Assembly (NCBI GenBank): GCA_000785145.2
Contig: JSZA02000035.1
Coordinates: 1 to 51,400 of the forward strand
DNA: 51,400 bases
Source of the DNA: Candidatus Thiomargarita nelsonii
GTDB lineage: Bacteria > Pseudomonadota > Gammaproteobacteria > Beggiatoales > Beggiatoaceae
Direction: 5' to 3'
The notes beneath the pieces were generated by a model, which worked only from the letters and a program-made list of their open reading frames with translations, was not told the DNA's origin and searched no databases. Of this stretch, positions 43,312-51,400 are shown in pieces. How positions within the stretch are numbered: position 1 is the first letter of the stretch; every line of letters starts with the position of its first letter. Both the position numbers and the translations under genes were made by a program.

Positions 43312-44175
43312 ATGGCAAGTGGAAAAGAAATCCGCACTAAGATTGCAAGTATTAAAAGTACACAAAAAATTACTCGTGCGATGGAAATGGTAGCCGCCAG
43401 TAAAATGCGGCGGGCTCAAGATAGAATGCGTAAATCACGGCCTTATGCCGATAAAATTCGGGCTGTCATTGGTCACTTGGCACATGCTCATCCTGAATAT
43501 AAACACCATTATATGGTTTCGCGTGAAATCAAGCGCATTGGTGTCATCATCGTCTCATCCGATCGTGGATTGTGCGGCGGATTAAATAGTAATCTGTTTA
43601 AAACCGGCGTTTCTAGCATGAAAAAATGGAGAGATGAGAATATTGAGATGGATATGTGTACGATTGGTAACAAAGCGACAGGATTTTTTAAACGTTTTGG
43701 TGGCAAGATCGTCGCACAACCCACCCATTTAGGTGATACGCCATCACTTGAAAATTTGATTGGTGCCGTGAAAGTGATGTTAGATGCCTACGAAGATGGC
43801 ACGATTGATCAGCTTTTTATCATTTATAATCACTTCGTTAATACCATGACACAAAAGCCCACGGTGCGGCAATTGTTACCGATTACGGCGGATGAGGAGA
43901 ACGAAAAACTAGCTCATCATTGGGATTATATTTATGAGCCAGAGGCGCAAGAAGTGTTAGACGCTTTATTGATACGTTATATTGAGTCGCTGGTTTATCA
44001 AGGAGTGGTTGAAAATATAGCTTGTGAGCAAGCCGCCCGTATGGTGGCTATGAAGAGTGCTTCAGATAATGCCACTAGTCTGATTGATGAATTGCAATTG
44101 GCTTATAATAAGGCGCGTCAAGCCGCGATTACGCAAGAATTGTCTGAAATTGTGAGTGGGGCAGCGGCTGTCTAG
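43312..44175 (+). CDS. atpG: F0F1 ATP synthase subunit gamma
   Basis: The 287-residue central rotor subunit has the N-terminal helix [20 protein letters not shown] then [15 protein letters not shown], central [19 protein letters not shown], and the C-terminal helix [20 protein letters not shown] then [17 protein letters not shown]. It is intact, so the atpA-atpG insert has not damaged it. It lacks its usual close coupling to atpA, and a repeat cluster separates it from atpD. Confidence 0.96.
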   Translation: MASGKEIRTKIASIKSTQKITRAMEMVAASKMRRAQDRMRKSRPYADKIRAVIGHLAHAHPEYKHHYMVSREIKRIGVIIVSSDRGLCGGLNSNLFKTGVSSMKKWRDENIEMDMCTIGNKATGFFKRFGGKIVAQPTHLGDTPSLENLIGAVKVMLDAYEDGTIDQLFIIYNHFVNTMTQKPTVRQLLPITADEENEKLAHHWDYIYEPEAQEVLDALLIRYIESLVYQGVVENIACEQAARMVAMKSASDNATSLIDELQLAYNKARQAAITQELSEIVSGAAAV

Positions 44176-45820
<1,645 letters not shown>

Positions 45821-45870
45821 TTAATTATGCCTGCCCTCCCCACCCCACTTGTTAATCAGGAGTCATAAAC

Positions 45871-46293
45871 ATGGCAATGACTGTTCATGTCGATATTGTC
45901 AGTGCAGAAGCAGAGATATTTTCCGGTTTAGCCGAGATGGTCATTGCGCCAGCGGTACAAGGTGAAGTGGGTATTTTGCCCAACCATGCGCCCTATATCA
46001 CGGGACTCAGCGAGGGTGCTGTCAGGCTTAAAATCAACAATGAGCGTGAAGAATCTTTTTATGTTGATGGTGGCCTGTTAGAAGTTCAGCCACATAAAGT
46101 CACGGTGTTGTCTGATACCGCGCTGCGAGCACACGATATTGATGAAAAAGCCGCTTTAGATGCCAAACAACGCGCTGAAAAAACTTTGTCAGATAAACAA
46201 GCAGACTTTGAGTATGCGAAGGCTCAGGCAGAATTGGCAGAAGCGATGCTGCAATTACGAGCAATTGATAAGTTGCGTAAGATTAAGAAATAA
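45871..46293 (+). CDS. atpC: F0F1 ATP synthase subunit epsilon
   Basis: The 140-residue rotor subunit has the N-terminal beta-sandwich VHVDIVSAEAEIFSGLAEMV then GEVGILPNHAPYITGL, and the C-terminal two-helix regulatory arm AKQRAEKTLSDKQADFEYAK then LAEAMLQLRAIDKLRKI. CAGGAG precedes the ATG. It is the last atp gene, followed by a good terminator. Confidence 0.96.
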   Translation: MAMTVHVDIVSAEAEIFSGLAEMVIAPAVQGEVGILPNHAPYITGLSEGAVRLKINNEREESFYVDGGLLEVQPHKVTVLSDTALRAHDIDEKAALDAKQRAEKTLSDKQADFEYAKAQAELAEAMLQLRAIDKLRKIKK

Positions 46294-46308
46294 TTATTTT
46301 TATTGTAG

Positions 46309-46334
46309 GGTGGGTAAAACCCACCTTTTTTTTT
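46309..46334 (+). terminator. Rho-independent terminator of the atp operon
   Basis: GGTGGGT and ACCCACC pair around AAA and are followed by nine T residues, 16 nt after the atpC stop. Confidence 0.9.
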
Positions 46335-46343
46335 GCGCCAGAC

Positions 46344-46366
46344 GTCCAAGATAAATCTTGGACTCC
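46344..46366. repeat. GTCCAAGAT palindrome, copy 5
   Basis: GTCCAAGATAAATCTTGGAC then TCC, directly after the atp terminator and 20 nt before the HEPN-like gene. Confidence 0.85.
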
Positions 46367-46386
46367 AGATAAATTGGAGAAAAACC

Positions 46387-46806
46387 ATGTACCAAGAACT
46401 TTTTCAAAAGTTTGAAAATGTTGAGAGCTTAGGTGGCAAAGCTTGGCAACATAGCCTCAATATAGACTTGATAGAACAAACAAAAATAAAAGATTGTTCT
46501 CTTCACTGTTTTCATTACCAACAGATGTTTGAGATGTTATTTAAACACTTATTGCAAACAAAAAGTCAATATGGCTCCTATTCACATCGTCATAACTTAG
46601 CTAAATTATTAGAAGAATTAATAGCCTATACTGCTTTTAGAACAGATAAAACTAAATATAGAATGGCTTTACAAGTTATAACCGTATGTGCTGAGGAATA
46701 TCGCTATAATTTTTTGATAGATTGTGAAGCTTATAAAGATAGTGTAGAAATAGGTAAGGAATTATTAAAAGAGCTATTGGAATTTGAGCAAGTGCCACCC
46801 AGTTAA
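46387..46806 (+). CDS. HEPN-domain-like protein
   Basis: The 139-residue helical protein has CFHYQQMFEMLFKHLLQTKS then SHRHNLAKLLEEL, the layout of HEPN proteins that bind nucleotidyltransferase partners (HY...E...K..L......H.L..L...L), and ends AEEYRYNFLIDCEAYKDSVE. ATG 46387 is preceded by TTGGAGAAA. No minimal nucleotidyltransferase (MNT) gene is adjacent, so the protein is solitary; a clear Rx4-6H is not evident. It lies between two palindromes of the GTCCAAGAT family, like the genes in the atp insert. Confidence 0.6.
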   Translation: MYQELFQKFENVESLGGKAWQHSLNIDLIEQTKIKDCSLHCFHYQQMFEMLFKHLLQTKSQYGSYSHRHNLAKLLEELIAYTAFRTDKTKYRMALQVITVCAEEYRYNFLIDCEAYKDSVEIGKELLKELLEFEQVPPS

Positions 46807-46830
46807 GCAGAGTACAACGAATAAAACCAA

Positions 46831-46872
46831 GTATAAAAGGACTCCAAGATTTATCTTGGGCTCCTTTTATAC
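46831..46872. repeat. GTATAAAAGGACTCCAAGAT palindrome (copy 6)
   Basis: GTATAAAAGGACTCCAAGAT and ATCTTGGGCTCCTTTTATAC form a 42-nt near-perfect palindrome after the HEPN-like gene, with flanks longer than in the other copies. Confidence 0.85.
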
Positions 46873-46880
46873 CATAAAAT

Positions 46881-47042
46881 TTATGATGGTAGAATCACAC
46901 GAAATTCTTCCCCAAATTATTCAAATATCACTTCTCTATTGTGTTCTTGAGCCGTTTTATAAATCATTGGTATTCCCCTGCCTAGTTTATCAATATAACG
47001 CAAGTTTTCCATAAATTTGACGAGAACAGGATTTAAAGCAGA
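46881..47042 (-). pseudogene. C-terminal fragment of an AlbA_2/HATPase_c_4-type regulator
   Basis: The minus strand reads NPVLVKFMENLRYIDKLGRG, then IPMIYKTAQEHNREVIFE, a stop, and FGEEFRVILPS. This is the end of the putative ATP-binding transcriptional regulators related to RecG/Schlafen AlbA_2 proteins (NP.L...F..LGYIEK.GRGI..I). The internal stop and the missing N-terminal domains show decay. Confidence 0.65.
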
Positions 47043-47077
47043 TGAGACACCCATTTTTATTTTTTCAATTGAAACGG

Positions 47078-47839
47078 TTATGGCTTTGGTCCAATTGCGT
47101 GCGTTTTTGGGAGAGCCTTCGCTATTTCGGCAGCCTTGGGCGCACAAACTGGATGCCCCCAACCACTTGCACTGACTCCATTTGTAATATCATTCACAAT
47201 ATTATCATCTTTCGTGGGACTCACACCCGCCGGCACCTTATCCAAATTGAGATTATGGCGTAACTTCCACGCGATATTATGGTCTGCACATGAACTATCA
47301 CCACTAACACCAATCGCGCCCACTAACTTGCCATCGCTATCATACAGGGGCAAACCACCACCAAACACATTGACTCCACCAATTTTATGACCTACCATGG
47401 GATCCTGTTTCGTGCCAATGGCATCTGAAGGACCGCGATAAGCCACATCAGTGGCAACAGGATTACTGAACTGGAGCCCAAATAAACTCCCGCCTGGCTG
47501 CACCGCCGAAAAGAGATTTGCAGTTGACAATGCTAAGCCTGGGAGACTGAACGCATTGGCAGTGTTAGCTTTTTGGGCCGAGATGACCCGACTGCCAGGC
47601 CATTGATCTCCGCGCTCTTTTCCTGAAAAGACAACGGCTTGCACCACTCCATCCCTATCGACGATGGTAGCCCACATATGAAAACCAAATCCCCCATTTA
47701 CCTTTGCAACAACCGTTTGCAAAGCCGTCTTGAGTTCCGAATGGCTGGGGAAGCTACTGCCAAGCGATGCTTGGGAAAATAGGGCTGTCAAAACGACAGT
47801 CGCCAAAACAAAATGGGGTACTCTTTTAGCATCTTTCAT
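47078..47839 (-). CDS. Exported GlcG/HbpS-like (DUF336) protein
   Basis: The 253-residue protein has a Sec signal peptide (KRVPHFVLATVVLTALFSQA, cleavage near ASLGSS) and a heme-binding/degrading HbpS/GlcG-type domain: LQTVVAKVNGGFGFHMWATI, SRVISAQKANTANAFSLPG, GGVNVFGGGLPLYDSDGKLV and GAIGVSGDSSCADHNIAWKL, the last being the family's GxIGVSGgt...D. It is probably periplasmic. It is a minus-strand, single-gene unit; the 157 nt between it and gspF hold two divergent promoters, not resolved. The cofactor is not proven. Confidence 0.82.
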   Translation of the reverse strand: MKDAKRVPHFVLATVVLTALFSQASLGSSFPSHSELKTALQTVVAKVNGGFGFHMWATIVDRDGVVQAVVFSGKERGDQWPGSRVISAQKANTANAFSLPGLALSTANLFSAVQPGGSLFGLQFSNPVATDVAYRGPSDAIGTKQDPMVGHKIGGVNVFGGGLPLYDSDGKLVGAIGVSGDSSCADHNIAWKLRHNLNLDKVPAGVSPTKDDNIVNDITNGVSASGWGHPVCAPKAAEIAKALPKTHAIGPKP

Positions 47840-47996
47840 GAATATGACCTCTTTAGATTAGATAATAACTAAATATGAATATATGAATTCACTTCAACAT
47901 ATCTTTGTAGAACACAAATTCTACTCTACTTTATTATAACTAAACAAGCGTTTTTCTCGTTCCACCGCGTTTTAACATATAATCTATCTACTCATT

Positions 47997-49196
47997 ATGA
48001 GCGCTTTTGAATATGCAGCACTAGAACAAACTGGACGTACCCGCAAAGGCGTACTAGAAGGTGATACACCCCGACAAGTCCGTCAACAACTTCGTGAACA
48101 AGGCTTAACGCCACTCTCCATAGAAGAAATTAACCGCCCCAATACTCAACCTCGCCGCATTAGCATCAGTGCGACCGATTTAGCCCTACTGACACGTCAA
48201 CTGGCTACCTTGGTACGATCAGGTTTAGCCTTAGAAGAAGCACTGCGGGCCATTTCTGAACAAAGCGAAAAAGCCCGTTTAAAATCCTTGCTATTAGCGG
48301 TGCGTTCACGCGTGTTGGAAGGGCATAGCTTGGCAGACGGTTTAAGCGATTTTCCTAGCGTTTTTCCCTCAGTCTATCGCGCCACCGTCTCTGCCGGTGA
48401 ACAATCTGGGCATTTAGACTTAGTTTTAGAACGGCTTGCCGATTACACCGAAAATCGTCAATATATTCGACAAAAAACCTTATTAGCCTTATTTTATCCC
48501 GCCTTATTGACAGGCGTTGCAATATTAGTCGTGCTAGGATTATTAACCTACGTCGTGCCACAAGTAGTACAAGTATTTAATCATATTAATCAAGAATTGC
48601 CTTGGTTGACACGTACCCTGATTGGCATTAGCCAGTTTTTACAAGACTGGGGCGGCTGGCTGCTGTTATTATTAATAATTGTCGTCATGGGTATCGCCTA
48701 TCTGTTGCGTTTTGACAAGCCATTAGCGATTTTTCATCATATATTATTATACACGCCTTTAGTATCGCGCTTAGAACGTGGTGCCAATGTGGCTCGCTTT
48801 ACACGCACCCTGAGCATACTCACAGAAAGTGGCGTACCCATGTTAGACGCTTTGCATATCACAGCCCAAGTGGTTTCTAACCGGCAGATACGTCAAGCAG
48901 TTGAAGCGGCTAATCAAAAAGTCCGCGAAGGGAGCAGCCTACACGCCGCCTTAGGAGAAAGTGGATTATTTCCGCCAATGACTTTGCACTTGATAGCCAG
49001 CGGCGAAGCGGGTGGCAAACTGGAAACAATGTTAGAACGTGCTGCTATCATGCAGGAGCGTGAACTTGAAACTTTGATTGGAGTATTGTTAGGCTTATTT
49101 GAGCCCTTGCTGATTTTATTGATGGGCGGGATTGTGTTGACCATTGTATTAGCGATACTGATGCCTATTTTTGAATTGAATCAATTAATTTCCTAA
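47997..49196 (+). CDS. gspF: Type II secretion system inner-membrane protein GspF
   Basis: The 399-residue protein starts FEYAALEQTGRTRKGVLEGD then RQVRQQLREQGLTPLSI, the GspF/PilC N-terminal pattern. It has two GspF cytoplasmic repeats (LALLTRQLATLVRSGLALEE and ARFTRTLSILTESGVPMLDA) each followed by a membrane helix, and a last helix LLGLFEPLLILLMGGIVLTI. It is the platform protein that works with the GspE ATPase and the pseudopilus. No other gsp gene is in the window, so it stands apart from a gsp operon here; a distant operon is assumed. Confidence 0.92.
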   Translation: MSAFEYAALEQTGRTRKGVLEGDTPRQVRQQLREQGLTPLSIEEINRPNTQPRRISISATDLALLTRQLATLVRSGLALEEALRAISEQSEKARLKSLLLAVRSRVLEGHSLADGLSDFPSVFPSVYRATVSAGEQSGHLDLVLERLADYTENRQYIRQKTLLALFYPALLTGVAILVVLGLLTYVVPQVVQVFNHINQELPWLTRTLIGISQFLQDWGGWLLLLLIIVVMGIAYLLRFDKPLAIFHHILLYTPLVSRLERGANVARFTRTLSILTESGVPMLDALHITAQVVSNRQIRQAVEAANQKVREGSSLHAALGESGLFPPMTLHLIASGEAGGKLETMLERAAIMQERELETLIGVLLGLFEPLLILLMGGIVLTIVLAILMPIFELNQLIS

Positions 49197-49201
49197 TTAT
49201 C

Positions 49202-50152
49202 ATGCCTATCAAACCACTGACGCTATTCACATTATCAATGATAATGACAGCTTGTGCCACATCCTCAATCAGCCGCCCTGTTATTTTTTCAGAGCAGCAT
49301 AAAATTGGCGATATCCATAAGGAAATACGATTACGAGGGACGATAGAATTAGCCAATCATAAAATCAATGGCTTAAAATTGACAGAACTATCAGGCTTAG
49401 CCTGGGATGAAGATGAAGCGGTATTATATGCCATATCAGATAAAGGCTACCTGTTTCATTTGCGCCCCAGCATTCAGCAAAATACGCTTATTGCGCTGAC
49501 ACCATTGTCTGCCTATCGGCTACAAACTAAACTAACAAAAGATTCAGAAGGTTTAGCCATTTTAAACGGAGACAATGGCGTGGCGGGGGATAGTGAATTA
49601 GTGATTTCCTTTGAAGGCAAACCTCAAATTGCGCGATTTACGCCAAAAGGAAAGCGGTTAAGTGATTATACTTTGCCAAGCGTCTTACAAAACATCGAAA
49701 ACTATTATAAACCCAACAAAGCACTTGAAGCCGTTACAGTGCATCCACACATAGGGATTATCACCGCCCCAGAATGGCCATTGAAAAGCCAAAATGCTGT
49801 TGATGGACAACATAAACATAAGCTTTACACACTTGATGGCAAGCACTGGACTTTTCCAGCCTACCCCGCACCAAATAGTGCGATAGTCGCCTTAGAAGCC
49901 TTAGAAGATGGCTCGATCTTGATATTAGAACGAGCGTTTTCGTCTGTTTTTCAACCCGTGATTATTAGTTTGCGACAACTGTGGCTATCAGGCAATCACC
50001 GCTTTATTGCCGTTTTTGATAGTAGTCAAGGGTGGGAAGTGGACAATTTTGAAGGATTGACACATCATCGGGGGAAATATTTTTTTATGGTGAGCGACGA
50101 CAACGAGAATAGTTTGCAACGGACATTGTTGAGTTATTGGGAAATTATTTAG
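49202..50152 (+). CDS. Phytase-like (esterase-like) lipoprotein
   Basis: The 316-residue protein has a lipoprotein signal with lipobox MTAC (Cys about 18), so it is anchored to the outer or inner membrane. The body is a beta-propeller of the 'esterase-like activity of phytase' group: LTELSGLAWDEDEAVLYAIS then DKGYLFHL, TKDSEGLAI, ALEAVTVHPHIG, GSILILERAFS and DNFEGLTHHRGKYFFMVSDD. Such proteins may act on phosphoesters; the activity is not established for this subgroup. It follows gspF by 5 nt, so the two may be cotranscribed. Confidence 0.82.
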   Translation: MPIKPLTLFTLSMIMTACATSSISRPVIFSEQHKIGDIHKEIRLRGTIELANHKINGLKLTELSGLAWDEDEAVLYAISDKGYLFHLRPSIQQNTLIALTPLSAYRLQTKLTKDSEGLAILNGDNGVAGDSELVISFEGKPQIARFTPKGKRLSDYTLPSVLQNIENYYKPNKALEAVTVHPHIGIITAPEWPLKSQNAVDGQHKHKLYTLDGKHWTFPAYPAPNSAIVALEALEDGSILILERAFSSVFQPVIISLRQLWLSGNHRFIAVFDSSQGWEVDNFEGLTHHRGKYFFMVSDDNENSLQRTLLSYWEII

Positions 50153-50183
50153 CCGATACATTTTTATTAACAAATGTTCAGTT

Positions 50184-50218
50184 GTTTCGGGAATTTCGCT
50201 GCGCGGATTTCCCGAAAC
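50184..50218 (+). terminator. Hairpin after the phytase-like gene
   Basis: GTTTCGGGAA and TTCCCGAAAC form a 10-bp stem with a 15-nt GC-rich loop, 31 nt after the stop. There is no long T-tract. Confidence 0.5.
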
Positions 50219-50532
50219 CCTCTTCACGAACGAAAAACTCCCCCAAAATTAGTAAAAATGTTAAAAGATTTATGTAGGCTCTACTTATCTAAAAATCCTA
50301 TTTTTTAAAAAAATAGGATTTCTTTGAAAAAATAAAATTGAACGATTGGATGGCCTTTTTTTTGAAGAAAAAAATAAATTGTTGAATTATGGCTTTTTAG
50401 ACATTGCAAGTTAACTTAATTTAGATAAACCACCAGCGAGCGTCAATGCCATTAAGTCGGGACAGGCTTAATGGCATTGGAGCGTAGGGTGCGTGCGCCA
50501 AGCAAGCTTGCCATTTATTGTTTATCTATAAG
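50219..50532. repeat. Intergenic stretch with two palindromes
   Basis: AAATCCTATTTTTT, A, AAAAAATAGGATTT (50293-50321) is the sister of the atpB-atpE palindrome. CAATGCCATTAAG (50444-50456) and CTTAATGGCATTG (50467-50479) form a perfect 13-bp inverted pair; the same 13 bases occur at 89-101 at the edge of the first gene fossil. GCGTAGGGTGCGTGCGCC follows, a piece of the GTAGGGTGCG family. No gene was seen. Confidence 0.75.
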
Positions 50533-51400
50533 CTACTGAAAATCAGTATTAAAAGCCTTTAACTGATTATCTTTCATCATCGGTATCAACAACAAATTTC
50601 GCTTAGCCAGAAAGGCGTGATCAGCAGCCCCTTGACTTAATTGCATTAACTCCTGTGCATTGCCGTCTGCATCAAAGTAAAACAATTTACCCGCCATCCA
50701 ATCAGTCACATAATAGCCACCTGCACCATCGGATTCCACTCCGTCGAGATTACCAACCGGTATATCCTTTCCAAGTGAAGTGATTTTTTTATCCGCATAA
50801 GTCACCGCTTTCAAATGTCCCGCCGTTGTGGTAGCAAATCCTCCAGTGGGAATGCCCCAACTACCGACAACTAAATAATCTTCTTCAGCAAATAAACCAT
50901 TAGGGCTCATTAACTCGACATCATGCAGCCAAGTTTCAAACTTACCATTGCACAGACAATGAATGGTATTAGTAAACATGTCAGAAATATAAACATTGCC
51001 ATCTTTATCAGCCGCGACATCGTTTAAAAATTTAGCATCGGCAACCTCGTAACGTTCCACAACTTCACCCTTGCTGATGTCGATGGCAACTAAAGCATCG
51101 ATATCCGATACATACAAAGTATCTCCCACGACAGCCATACCTTTCGGCGCATTCAAACCGTTAACCCACTCTTTTTCAAGCAACTTACCGTCTAAAGAGA
51201 CGACAGAGATATAACCTTTACCATCTTTTTTAGTAGGATGATCTTGCACGTTAGAGACATAAAGACGCGACAGCTTAGCATCATAAACCACAGATTCTGG
51301 TTGAGCCAAACCGTTGCTCAGCGTCCATGCAAGGGTCGGTATTGATTTTTTGGACTCATCAGCACATCCGCTGTTAACGACTATAAAAACGATAAAAAAA
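50533..51400 (-). CDS. SMP-30/NHL-like beta-propeller lipoprotein (partial, start beyond window)
   Basis: At least 288 residues can be read. The frame continues past the TTG at 51307-51309 to the window edge, with FFIVFIVVNSGCADESKKS, a lipobox-type signal (NSGC), so the true start is just outside. The propeller blades read AQPESVVYDAKLSRLYVSNV, GLNAPKGMAVVGDTLYVSDI, FLNDVAADKDGNVYISDMFT, MSPNGLFAEEDYLVVGSWG and NLDGVESDGAGGYYVTDWMA, like SMP-30/gluconolactonase and strictosidine synthase-like proteins. Ligand-side Asn/Asp (LNDV, SPNG, LDGVE) are kept. It is probably periplasmic; the substrate is unknown. Confidence 0.85.
   Translation of the reverse strand, partial: FFIVFIVVNSGCADESKKSIPTLAWTLSNGLAQPESVVYDAKLSRLYVSNVQDHPTKKDGKGYISVVSLDGKLLEKEWVNGLNAPKGMAVVGDTLYVSDIDALVAIDISKGEVVERYEVADAKFLNDVAADKDGNVYISDMFTNTIHCLCNGKFETWLHDVELMSPNGLFAEEDYLVVGSWGIPTGGFATTTAGHLKAVTYADKKITSLGKDIPVGNLDGVESDGAGGYYVTDWMAGKLFYFDADGNAQELMQLSQGAADHAFLAKRNLLLIPMMKDNQLKAFNTDFQ

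Noticed and set aside
46784..47014. 76-codon open frame on the plus strand
   Set aside because: It crosses the 46831 palindrome and the minus-strand regulator fragment; its composition is not protein-like.

Overview
This is a bacterial chromosome segment, AT-rich and densely coding. The F1Fo ATP synthase operon has the gammaproteobacterial order (I-a-c-b-delta-alpha-gamma-beta-epsilon). The heavy load of short palindromic repeats, MITE-like elements, gene fossils and toxin-antitoxin remnants, together with a large exopolysaccharide locus, recalls the large sulfur bacteria (Beggiatoaceae: Beggiatoa, Thioploca, Thiomargarita). That placement is inference; no rRNA or marker phylogeny is available here.

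1-2.2 kb is a gene graveyard: a DegT/WecE-type aminotransferase fragment joined to a sulfotransferase tail, a glycosyltransferase tail, a PIN toxin split by a 255-nt MITE, its shortened antitoxin and an AAA ATPase fragment. 2.2-9.4 kb holds a sulfotransferase, a GT4 glycosyltransferase, a small unknown gene, an AAA ATPase plus TOPRIM-like pair (candidate defence module), a decayed duplicate of the sulfotransferase/GT4 region, a two-gene unit whose second product carries an R-x4-H HEPN motif, and a Wzy/O-antigen-ligase-like protein.

10.2-16.6 kb is the central find: licD, PEP mutase fused to a nucleotidyltransferase domain, phosphonopyruvate decarboxylase, 2-aminoethylphosphonate (AEP) transaminase, a PntC-like cytidylyltransferase and a third nucleotidyltransferase, mostly with overlapping ends. 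Together they can make AEP, activate it as CMP-AEP and probably attach it to a surface glycan through LicD. 16.7-21.3 kb adds two sulfotransferases and two Stealth-type phosphotransferase copies (one deleted), with a mosaic of PEP mutase, pntC and sulfotransferase pieces that reveals an old tandem duplication of the block. 21.3-30.6 kb carries a broken ABC exporter remnant, a nucleotide-sugar epimerase, a GT10 fucosyltransferase-like gene, a CgeB-like GT, a frameshifted GT-C gene, a GT87-like membrane protein and tandem GT2 genes. 30.6-36.8 kb has a MITE, an MqsRA-type toxin-antitoxin pair, GT4, a WecG/TagA-family GT, a Wzc-like tyrosine kinase and a truncated Wzy. The predicted product is an exported glycan carrying both sulfate and phosphonate or phosphodiester groups.

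36.9-46.3 kb is the atp operon, interrupted between atpA and atpG by a 2.1-kb island of three unknown genes bordered by the same palindrome family, and between atpG and atpD by nested repeats. 46.4-51.4 kb contains a HEPN-like protein, a regulator fragment, an exported GlcG/HbpS-like protein, GspF, a phytase-like lipoprotein and a partial SMP-30/NHL-like lipoprotein. No tRNA, rRNA, CRISPR array or transposase gene was seen.
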